A stretch of DNA of 24,798 nucleotides from JAMIFN01 sp035906235 (lineage in GTDB: Bacteria; Pseudomonadota; Gammaproteobacteria; Burkholderiales; Burkholderiaceae_C): positions 1 to 24,798 of the forward strand of contig JAMIFN010000126.1 in the NCBI GenBank assembly GCA_035906235.1. Direction: 5' to 3'. Of the stretch, positions 14,404 through 21,102 are shown piece after piece; the first letter of the stretch is position 1, and every line of letters starts with the position of its first letter. The notes under the pieces are model-generated. The model saw nothing but the letters and a program-made list of their open reading frames with translations, searched no databases and was not told the DNA's origin. A program made the translations under genes and the position numbers.

Positions 14404-14991
14404 CTATTTTTTGGGGCGAAAGGCAGCCAGTACCTCAGGCTTGGTTTCCAGTCTGGCTGCGCCGATTAAATCCAAACAATAAGGGACGGCAGCAAAAATC
14501 CCGGGGACGGCCTTTTGGGGATGAGGCAGTGTTTGTGCGGGCAGGCCCTCTAGGGTTTCGGCAATCGCACGGGGCTGGCCGGGTAAGTTGAGGATGAGGG
14601 AGGCACCGCGCGTTACCGCGGTTTGGCGGGAGAGGATGGCTGTGGGGACGAAATTCAGGCTGATTTGGCGCATTTGTTCCCCAAATCCTGGCAGTTCTCG
14701 ATCTGCGACAGCCAAGGTGGCCTCGGGAGTGACATCGCGCTTGGCCGGCCCTGTGCCGCCTGTGGTGAGTACTAAGCCACAAGCTTGCACATCGCATAGC
14801 TCGACCAGTGTGGCTTCAATCAGGGCTTGCTCGTCTGGGATTAAACGGCAGATGGGGATATACGGACTGGCAAGGGCGCGTTCAAGCCATTGCTGTAGGG
14901 CTGGAAGCCCTAAGTCTTGGTAATCGCCGCGGCTGGCACGATCACTGATGGCGACGAGGCCAATTTTTAAAACATCTGGGGTGTTGTGCAT
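14404..14991 (-). CDS. mog: Molybdopterin adenylyltransferase, Mog
   Basis: The 195-residue protein belongs to the MogA/MoaB family that adenylates molybdopterin so that molybdate can be inserted. The N terminus is IGLVAISDRASRGDYQDLGLPAL, and the nucleotide/MPT-binding signature is LTTGGTGPAKRDVTPEAT (about residues 79-96). GFGEQMRQISLNFVPTAILSRQTAVTRG and LILNLPGQPRAIAETL follow, all as in E. coli Mog. The length matches Mog rather than the shorter MoaB. It is divergent from narK across a 141-base gap, consistent with supplying molybdenum cofactor to the nitrate reductase encoded nearby. No clear Shine-Dalgarno is visible. Confidence 0.94.
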   Translation of the reverse strand: MHNTPDVLKIGLVAISDRASRGDYQDLGLPALQQWLERALASPYIPICRLIPDEQALIEATLVELCDVQACGLVLTTGGTGPAKRDVTPEATLAVADRELPGFGEQMRQISLNFVPTAILSRQTAVTRGASLILNLPGQPRAIAETLEGLPAQTLPHPQKAVPGIFAAVPYCLDLIGAARLETKPEVLAAFRPKK

Positions 14992-15040
14992 AGCGTGCTG
15001 AGTTTATGGCATCACGGGCTTTTGTATTTAGCCAGACTGA

Positions 15041-15062
15041 AAATTAAGAGCGAACTCAGTTT
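15041..15062 (+). promoter_or_regulatory. Possible ANTAR-type hexaloop hairpin in the narK leader
   Basis: AAATTAAG and CTCAGTTT can pair (one A-C mismatch, one G-T wobble) around the 6-base loop AGCGAA. NasR/NasT-type ANTAR proteins recognise hairpins whose 6-base loop has A at position 1 and G at position 4, and this loop fits. I could not find the expected second hexaloop, so the match is only suggestive. Confidence 0.3.
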
Positions 15063-15094
15063 AGGACAAGTGCCTCAACCTATATTTGCTGCAG

Positions 15095-15121
15095 CTGCAA
15101 GCGTGGGCGTGCAGTTTTTTT
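15095..15121 (+). terminator. Intrinsic terminator in the narK leader (attenuator)
   Basis: CTGCAAGC-GTGG-GCGTGCAG forms an 8-bp stem with one A-G mismatch and is followed directly by seven T's (15115-15121). The ribosome binding site AGGAG (15122-15126) and the narK ATG (15133) come straight after, so this terminator is inside the leader and would block narK unless it is overridden. An upstream TTGC...GCAA pairing (about 15086-15100) overlaps its 5' arm and could act as antiterminator. Confidence 0.65.
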
Positions 15122-15132
15122 AGGAGTGCAGT

Positions 15133-16344
15133 ATGGATAAAGGTTTTTGGAAGGCGGGACACACGCCGACGCTGGTGTCCTCGTTTTTGTATTTCGATTT
15201 GGCTTTTATGGTCTGGGTGCTGCTGGGGCCTTTGGCGGTGCAGATTTCGGCCGATTTGGGTTTAACGCCCGCACAAAAAGGCTGGATGGTGGCTACGCCC
15301 TTACTGGCTGGGGCTTTGCTGCGTTTGGTGATGGGGGTTTTGGTGGATCACCTCAAGCCCAAAATGGCAGGTGCTATCGGCCAAGTTATCGTCATGCTGG
15401 CTTTGTTTGTGGCTTGGTTTTTGGGCGTACACAGCTTTTCGCAAGTGATGCTGCTGGCGGTGTTTTTGGGCGTGGCGGGGGCATCCTTTGCCGTGGCACT
15501 GCCGCTGGCTTCGCGTTGGTATCCACCGCAATACCAAGGCGCAGCCATGGGCATTGCGGGGGCGGGCAATTCGGGCACGGCGATCGCCGCTTTATTTGCG
15601 CCCACTTTGGCCAAAATGTTTGGCTGGAATGCGGTGTTTGGCCTGGCGCTTATCCCGCTGCTGCTGGTTTTTGTGGTGTATATGGTGTGGGCCAAAGACA
15701 GCCCAGATAGCCCGCCGCCTAAGCGTTTGGCCGAGTATTTGGGCGTGCTCAAAGACAAAGACGCTTGGTGGTTTATGTGGTTTTATATGGTGACTTTTGG
15801 CGGTTTCTCTGGCTTGGCGTCCTCGCTGACTTTGTATTTCAACGACCAATATGGCCTCAGCCCCGTCAAGGCTGGCATGTACACCGCGCTTTGCGTTTTT
15901 GCCGGCTCCTTGATGCGCCCCATAGGCGGCAGCGTGGCCGATAAGGTGGGCGGTATCAAAGCCTTATCCTTCCTATACGCCTTGGCTGCGGTGTTCTTGT
16001 TTGTGGTCTCGCTCAACTTGTCGCAAGAGTGGATGGCATTGGCGGCTTTGGTGCTGGGTATGCAATGCCTAGGCATGGGCAATGGCGCGGTGTTTCAGCT
16101 GGTGCCGCAACGCTTTAGGCGCGAGATCGGCGTCATGACGGGCTTGGTCGGCATGGCTGGTGGCGTAGGCGGTTTTTGCTTGGCTATGGGGCTGGGTTAT
16201 GCCAAGCAGTTGTCAGGCGGCTATGCGCCAGGTTTTGTCATCTTCTCGGCCTTGGCTTTGCTGGCCTGGATCGGGCTGTTTAGCGTGAAAAAACGCTGGC
16301 GCACCACTTGGGGCGCGGCGCATATCGCTGGCGCTAGGGTGTAA
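15133..16344 (+). CDS. narK: Nitrate/nitrite transporter of the NarK/NasA major facilitator family
   Basis: The 403-residue, twelve-span membrane protein has the two nitrate-signature regions of nitrate/nitrite porters: GIAGAGNSGTAIAALFAP (about residues 140-157) and GMGNGAVFQLVPQRF through GVMTGLVGMAGGVGGF (about 313-342). The nitrate-binding arginines fit LLRLVMG and LMRPIGG. It should import nitrate for the reductases encoded downstream. The start is supported by AGGAG 7 bases before the ATG. Upstream sits an intrinsic terminator, suggesting attenuation. Its TAA stop touches the ATG of the next gene. The family name is also given as NasA in assimilatory clusters. Confidence 0.94.
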   Translation: MDKGFWKAGHTPTLVSSFLYFDLAFMVWVLLGPLAVQISADLGLTPAQKGWMVATPLLAGALLRLVMGVLVDHLKPKMAGAIGQVIVMLALFVAWFLGVHSFSQVMLLAVFLGVAGASFAVALPLASRWYPPQYQGAAMGIAGAGNSGTAIAALFAPTLAKMFGWNAVFGLALIPLLLVFVVYMVWAKDSPDSPPPKRLAEYLGVLKDKDAWWFMWFYMVTFGGFSGLASSLTLYFNDQYGLSPVKAGMYTALCVFAGSLMRPIGGSVADKVGGIKALSFLYALAAVFLFVVSLNLSQEWMALAALVLGMQCLGMGNGAVFQLVPQRFRREIGVMTGLVGMAGGVGGFCLAMGLGYAKQLSGGYAPGFVIFSALALLAWIGLFSVKKRWRTTWGAAHIAGARV

Positions 16345-18063
16345 ATGGCTGCGCCTGCTGGCCTGATATTGGATGTGGGCACCGCCAGTGCCTGCGGCCC
16401 CAAGCCGCGCAATGAAGATGCACTGGTGGTGGTCGAGCCGACGGCGCAAAACGGCCAGAGCAAAGGCTGGCTGCTGGCCTTGGCCGATGGCGTAAGCCAA
16501 AGCGCCGATGGCCTGCTGGCAGCGCAATCGACGGTGCGCACCTTGGCTGCGGAGTATTACGCCACGCCTGAGTTGTGGACGCCCAGCCATGCGCTCGAGC
16601 GCGTTTTGCAGGCGCATAACCAATGGCTGGGCAGCCGCAGTGTGGGCGCCGAACCCATGGTCACCACGCTCAGTGCGCTGGTGCTGCGCGGGCGCAGCTA
16701 TACCCTGGCGCATGTGGGCGATTGCCGCATATACCGCCAGCGCAGGCCTGATGGCGAGCCGTCTTTGGCGCAAGAATTTAGCTGCCTGACGCAAGACCAT
16801 GTGTGGCAGCACGAGGGCTATGAGCATGTGCTCAAACGCGCCATGGGCTTGGATAAGCAATTGCTGCTGGATTTTTCTCAAGGGCAATTGCAGCAGGGTG
16901 ATTACTGGGTCATTGCCAGCGATGGTGTTTGGCAGCCCTTGGGCGATGTGCAGTTGCACAAATTGCTGCAGCAATACGAATCGGCGCAAGATTTAGCCGA
17001 TGCCTTGGTGCGCCAAGCACTGGCCGCAGGCGGGCAGGACAATGCCAGCGCGGTCGTGGTGCGGGTGCTGCAGCTGCCCGAGCAGCAAAGCTGGCACGAG
17101 CGCGCCGACCATGGGCGCAGCCTGGCCGTGCCGCCCGTGCTGAAAGCCGGACAAAGTCTGGCGGGCTGTACCATTGATGCCGTGCTGGCGCAGTCGCGCA
17201 GCAGCGTGGTTTATCGCGCGCGTGATGCCCAGGGGCAAAGCGTGCTGCTCAAAGCCCTGACCGAACTGGCTGCGCAAGACCCGGCGCTGGTCGATGGCTT
17301 GCTGGCCGAGGCCTGGTTGCTGCGCCGCGCGGCCAACCCCACCTTGGCTGAGTTGGTGGATTTGCCTGAGCACGATTGGCTGCTCTTGGCGCTGCGTTTT
17401 TATGAAGGGCAAACCTTGGCGGAACTGGGGCAGCAAAGCCCGCGTTTTGCCTTTGGTCGCCTGCACCAGCTGGCACTGCAGGCCAGCAGTGCGCTGGGGC
17501 GTTTGCACCAAATGGATGTTTACCACCGTGACATCAAGCCCGAGAACATCCATATCGACCCGCAGGGGCAGCTGCGCCTCTTGGACTTGGGCGTGGCCTA
17601 TTGCGCGGGCATTACGCCTGAGGGGGTGGGTACGCCCGGCACGCCCAGTTATTTAGCGCCCGAGTTGTTTAGCGGCGCCGCCGCCAGCCGCCAAAGCGAT
17701 ATTTACGCCCTCGGGGTGAGCCTGTATTACCTGCTGACGCGGCGCTACCCTTATGGCGAGATTGAGCCTTTTCAAACCCCCCATTTTGGCCAGCCCGTGC
17801 CGCTAACGCGCTACCGCCCCGATACGCCGCAGTGGTTAGAGCGCATCGTGCTCAAAGCCGTGGCCGCCGAGCCGCAGCAACGCTTTGAAACCTGCGAAGA
17901 GCTGCGTCTGGCGCTAGAGCTGGCCGAAGCCAGCCCCCTGCCTGCCTATAAAGGCCAGCCCCTGCTGCTGCGCCAAAGTGCGCAGCGGCGTTTGCAGCTG
18001 GCCTTGTTCTTCTCGCTGGCGCTGAATGTATTGCTGTGCATGGCACTTTTTCTGCGAGCCTGA
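16345..18063 (+). CDS. Membrane-anchored fusion of PP2C protein phosphatase and Ser/Thr protein kinase
   Basis: The 572-residue protein has a PP2C-type phosphatase at residues 1-245 and a Hanks-type kinase at about 268-530. Phosphatase metal aspartates are seen in RNEDA (D25), LADGVSQ (D48), HVGDCR (D126), SDGVW (D193) and QDNAS (D232). In the kinase, the ATP lysine is K303 (VLLKAL), the catalytic loop HRDIKPEN starts at H394, DLG replaces DFG at 414-416, and APE is at 438-440. The glycine-rich loop is degenerate. One transmembrane helix (551-570) ends the protein, so both domains should face the cytoplasm. Its ATG follows the narK stop with no gap, implying translational coupling and a role in nitrate uptake or assimilation; the substrate is unknown. 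Confidence 0.93.
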   Translation: MAAPAGLILDVGTASACGPKPRNEDALVVVEPTAQNGQSKGWLLALADGVSQSADGLLAAQSTVRTLAAEYYATPELWTPSHALERVLQAHNQWLGSRSVGAEPMVTTLSALVLRGRSYTLAHVGDCRIYRQRRPDGEPSLAQEFSCLTQDHVWQHEGYEHVLKRAMGLDKQLLLDFSQGQLQQGDYWVIASDGVWQPLGDVQLHKLLQQYESAQDLADALVRQALAAGGQDNASAVVVRVLQLPEQQSWHERADHGRSLAVPPVLKAGQSLAGCTIDAVLAQSRSSVVYRARDAQGQSVLLKALTELAAQDPALVDGLLAEAWLLRRAANPTLAELVDLPEHDWLLLALRFYEGQTLAELGQQSPRFAFGRLHQLALQASSALGRLHQMDVYHRDIKPENIHIDPQGQLRLLDLGVAYCAGITPEGVGTPGTPSYLAPELFSGAAASRQSDIYALGVSLYYLLTRRYPYGEIEPFQTPHFGQPVPLTRYRPDTPQWLERIVLKAVAAEPQQRFETCEELRLALELAEASPLPAYKGQPLLLRQSAQRRLQLALFFSLALNVLLCMALFLRA

Positions 18064-18099
18064 ATTTAGGCTGAAACCACCCCGCTTTGCGCCCTTTTT

Positions 18100-18134
18100 G
18101 CGCCTGCTTTGTCAGCTCTTATTCATATAGCGAC
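18100..18134 (+). repeat. Dispersed repeat, copy E (diverged)
   Basis: GCGCCTGCTTTGTCAGCTC continues as TTATTCATATAGCGAC. It matches copy D over CCTGC...AGCTC and over ATAGCGAC, with the middle diverged. It lies between the phosphatase-kinase gene and nirB. Confidence 0.45.
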
Positions 18135-18147
18135 TAGGGTGCAAACC

Positions 18148-18168
18148 TATACTGAATTTGTCAGTTTG
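18148..18168 (+). promoter_or_regulatory. Possible nirB promoter -10 and small hairpin
   Basis: TATACT (18148-18153) is a fair -10 element, but the -35 is poor. Overlapping it, ACTGA-ATTTG-TCAGT (18151-18165) forms a 5-bp hairpin. A similar ACTGA...TCAGTTT arrangement occurs in the narK leader (15036-15062). The evidence is weak; nirB could also be read through from narK. Confidence 0.3.
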
Positions 18169-18232
18169 CGGCGTCCTCTGCTGGGGTGGCGCAAGGCAAA
18201 AAATGCAGATCCCCTACTTATTGAGCAACAAC

Positions 18233-20677
18233 ATGCAAAAACCTAAATTAGTCCTGATTGGTAATGGTATGGCCGGCGTGCGCACGCTGGAAGAGCTGCT
18301 CAAGCTCAAGCCTGATATGTACGACATCACCGTGTTTGGGGAGGAGCCGCATCCTAACTACAACCGGATTTTGCTCTCGCCCGTATTGGCGGGTGAGCAA
18401 ACCGTGCAAGACATCATCTTGAACTCGGTCGAGTGGTATGCCGAGCACGGCATCACCCTGCATATGGGGAAAAAAATCACCAAAATCGACAGGGTCAAGC
18501 GCCAGGTTATTGCTGCCGACGGCACGCAAGCACCCTATGACCGCCTGTTGATAGCCACGGGCAGCACGCCCTTTATGTTGCCCGTACCTGGGGCTGATCT
18601 GCCTGGGGTGATTGCCTACCGCGACATTGCCGATACCGAAACCATGCTGGAGGCAGCCAAACGCTATAAAAATGCCGTGGTGATTGGTGGTGGCTTGCTG
18701 GGGCTAGAGGCCGCCAACGGCCTGAAACTGCGTGGCATGGATGTCACCGTGGTGCACAACACCGCCTTCTTGCTCGATCGTCAGCTCGACGAAACGGCAG
18801 CCCGTATGCTGCAAAAAAATCTGGAAGAGCGCGGCTTGAAGTTTGCCTTGGAGAAAAACACCGCATCCTTGCAAGCGGACGAGTCTGGCCGTGTGGGCAG
18901 CATCCACTTTAAAGATGGGCAAAGCCTGGCCGCCGAGCTGGTGGTGATGGCCGTGGGCATACGCCCCAATACGGCCTTGGCCGAGAGTGCTGGCATCCAC
19001 TGCAATCGTGGCATCGTCGTCAATGACAGCATGCAAACCTTTGATCCGCGCATCTATTCTGTGGGTGAATGCGTTAACCACCGTGGTACGGCCTATGGGC
19101 TGGTGGCGCCCTTGTTTGAGCAGGCCAAGGTCTGCGCCAACCATTTGGCGGCTTTTGGTATTGGGATTTACAAAGGCTCGGTGCTGTCCACCAAACTCAA
19201 GGTCACGGGCATAGATTTGTTCTCGGCGGGTAATTTTGTCGGCGGCGATGGCACCGAGGACATCGTGCTGTCTGACCCAGCTGGTGGCGTGTACAAAAAA
19301 TTGGTGCTGCAAGGCGACAAACTGGTGGGCGCCTGTTTGTACGGCGATACGGCTGACGGCGCGTGGTATTTCAAACTGCTGCGCGAAGGCCGCCCCATCG
19401 GTGATATCCGCGAACAGCTGATGTTTGGCGAAAGCAATCTGGGTGACGCTGGCCACCAAGGGCAGAACAAAGCCGCCTGTATGCAAGACGGCGACGAGGT
19501 CTGTGGTTGCAATGGCGTGAGCAAAGGTCAAATCGTTAAAGCGGTCAAAGAGCAAGGCCTGTTTACCGTGGACGATGTCAAAAAATGCACCAAAGCCGCC
19601 AGTTCATGCGGTTCGTGCACGGGCTTGGTCGAGCAAATTTTGATGAACTGCTTGGGCAGCACTTTCCAAGAATCGCCCAAAACCAAGGCAGTGTGCGGTT
19701 GCACCTCACACGGGCACGAAGCCGTGCGCCTCGCCATTCGTGAGCAAAAACTGCTAACGCACCAAGCGGTGTACCAGGCGCTGGAATGGCGCACGCCCAA
19801 TGGCTGCGCCACTTGCCGCCCAGCGCTGAATTACTATTTGCTCTCGACCTGGCCGCATGAGGCCAAAGACGATCCGCAAAGCCGTTTTATCAACGAACGC
19901 GCGCACGCCAATATCCAGAAAGACGGCACTTACTCGGTTATCCCGCAGATGAAGGGCGGGGTCACCAATGCGGCTGAACTGCGCCGCATTGCCGATGTCG
20001 CGGATAAATACGAAGTGCCCTTGGTCAAGGTCACAGGCGGTCAGCGTATCGATTTATTGGGTGTAAAAAAAGAGCATCTGGTCGAGGTCTGGAAAGAGCT
20101 GGGCATGCAGTCTGGCCACGCCTACGGCAAATCCATCCGCACGGTCAAAACCTGCGTGGGCAGCGAGTTCTGCCGCTTTGGCACGCAAGACAGCACGAAA
20201 ATGGGTATCGATCTAGAGACCATGCTGGCCAATATGTGGAGCCCGCACAAGGTGAAATTGGCGGTATCGGGCTGCCCGCGCAATTGCGCCGAAAGCGGCA
20301 TCAAAGATGTGGGCGTGATCGCTGTCGATAGCGGCTGGGAGCTGTATGTTGGTGGCAATGGCGGTATCAAAACCGAGGTGGCGCAATTCTTGGTTAAGGT
20401 TAAAACCGCCGAAGAGGTCAAGGAATACAGCGGCGCATTTTTGCAGCTCTACCGCGAGCAGGCTTATTACCTCGATCGCACCGTGCACTACATCGACCGC
20501 GTGGGCTTGGACTACATCAAACAAGAAGTGGTGGAAAACGCCGAGCGCCGCAAAGAGTTGTACGAGCGCCTGCTCTACAGCTTGAAAGACCTGCCTGACC
20601 CATGGGCTGCGCGTATCGCTGGGGCGCAAAAGCACGAGTTCCAGCCCTTAGCCGTGGCAGCAGTGGCCGCAAATTAA
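18233..20677 (+). CDS. nirB: NADH-dependent assimilatory nitrite reductase, large subunit NirB
   Basis: The 814-residue enzyme reduces nitrite to ammonium in the cytoplasm together with NirD. The order is: FAD domain from VLIGNGMAGVR (about residues 7-17), NAD-binding VVIGGGLLGLEAA (149-161), a BFD-like [2Fe-2S] domain with cysteines 424, 426, 459 and 462, a second BFD-like stretch with cysteines 488, 490, 525 and 528, then the siroheme/[4Fe-4S] domain with C641 and C647 (TCVGSEFC) and C681 and C685 (GCPRNC). I start at MQKPKLVLIGNG (18233), as in relatives. An ATG at 18203 has AAGG upstream and would add ten residues (MQIPYLLSNN). It is 19 bases before nirD. Confidence 0.96.
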   Translation: MQKPKLVLIGNGMAGVRTLEELLKLKPDMYDITVFGEEPHPNYNRILLSPVLAGEQTVQDIILNSVEWYAEHGITLHMGKKITKIDRVKRQVIAADGTQAPYDRLLIATGSTPFMLPVPGADLPGVIAYRDIADTETMLEAAKRYKNAVVIGGGLLGLEAANGLKLRGMDVTVVHNTAFLLDRQLDETAARMLQKNLEERGLKFALEKNTASLQADESGRVGSIHFKDGQSLAAELVVMAVGIRPNTALAESAGIHCNRGIVVNDSMQTFDPRIYSVGECVNHRGTAYGLVAPLFEQAKVCANHLAAFGIGIYKGSVLSTKLKVTGIDLFSAGNFVGGDGTEDIVLSDPAGGVYKKLVLQGDKLVGACLYGDTADGAWYFKLLREGRPIGDIREQLMFGESNLGDAGHQGQNKAACMQDGDEVCGCNGVSKGQIVKAVKEQGLFTVDDVKKCTKAASSCGSCTGLVEQILMNCLGSTFQESPKTKAVCGCTSHGHEAVRLAIREQKLLTHQAVYQALEWRTPNGCATCRPALNYYLLSTWPHEAKDDPQSRFINERAHANIQKDGTYSVIPQMKGGVTNAAELRRIADVADKYEVPLVKVTGGQRIDLLGVKKEHLVEVWKELGMQSGHAYGKSIRTVKTCVGSEFCRFGTQDSTKMGIDLETMLANMWSPHKVKLAVSGCPRNCAESGIKDVGVIAVDSGWELYVGGNGGIKTEVAQFLVKVKTAEEVKEYSGAFLQLYREQAYYLDRTVHYIDRVGLDYIKQEVVENAERRKELYERLLYSLKDLPDPWAARIAGAQKHEFQPLAVAAVAAN

Positions 20678-20696
20678 GCAATAGGAGTAGTAAAGC

Positions 20697-21011
20697 ATGA
20701 GCAATTGGACCGCTATTTGCGCCCTAGAAGACATCCCCGTACTGGGCAGCCGCGTGCTCTTGCGCGAGGATGGCAACAACATCGCCATCTTCCGCACCGG
20801 CAGCGACGAGGTATTTGCCCTGCGCGACCGTTGTCCGCACAAGGCCGGCCCCCTGTCGCAGGGCATCGTGCATGGTAAAACCGTGACCTGCCCCTTGCAC
20901 AGCTGGAATATCGATTTGGACAGTGGCGAGGCGCAGGCCCCCGATGTGGGCTGTGCACCCAAAATCACCTGTTCGGTGCAAGGCGGCATCGTCCACCTCC
21001 AGCTGGCCTGA
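20697..21011 (+). CDS. nirD: Assimilatory nitrite reductase small subunit, Rieske-type, NirD
   Basis: This 104-residue protein is the partner of NirB. It has a Rieske-like fold with CPHKAGPLSQG (about residues 43-53) and CPLHSWNIDLDSGEA (64-78), so both Cys-x-His pairs of a Rieske [2Fe-2S] site are present here, whereas some NirD proteins lack them. AGGAG at 20683-20687, 9 bases before the ATG, is a strong ribosome binding site. It lies 19 bases after nirB and 91 bases before the nitrate reductase gene. Confidence 0.95.
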   Translation: MSNWTAICALEDIPVLGSRVLLREDGNNIAIFRTGSDEVFALRDRCPHKAGPLSQGIVHGKTVTCPLHSWNIDLDSGEAQAPDVGCAPKITCSVQGGIVHLQLA

Positions 21012-21022
21012 GCTGGCCATCT

Positions 21023-21059
21023 GAGCTACTCCCTGCAGCTGGCAAGGCAGGGGCAGCTC
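21023..21059 (+). other. Strong two-part hairpin between nirD and nasA
   Basis: GAGCT-act-CCCTGC pairs with GCAGGG-gc-AGCTC around a 10-base loop. No U-run follows, so it is not a classical terminator. It lies 12 bases after nirD and could set relative mRNA levels of nirBD and nasA by processing or 3'-end protection. Confidence 0.45.
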
Positions 21060-21102
21060 TGCGGTAGTGAACCCTTGCTTGAACGCCCGCCTGAGAATTT
21101 GT

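Noticed and set aside
16213..16989. A 258-codon open frame on the minus strand opposite narK and the phosphatase-kinase gene
   Set aside because: Its composition (His, Arg, Gln rich) is typical of an antisense shadow, and it crosses the boundary of two real genes.
18704..19555. A 283-codon open frame antisense to nirB
   Set aside because: It lies wholly opposite well-conserved NirB domains, has no recognisable motif, and is explained by the codon pattern of a G/C-rich gene.
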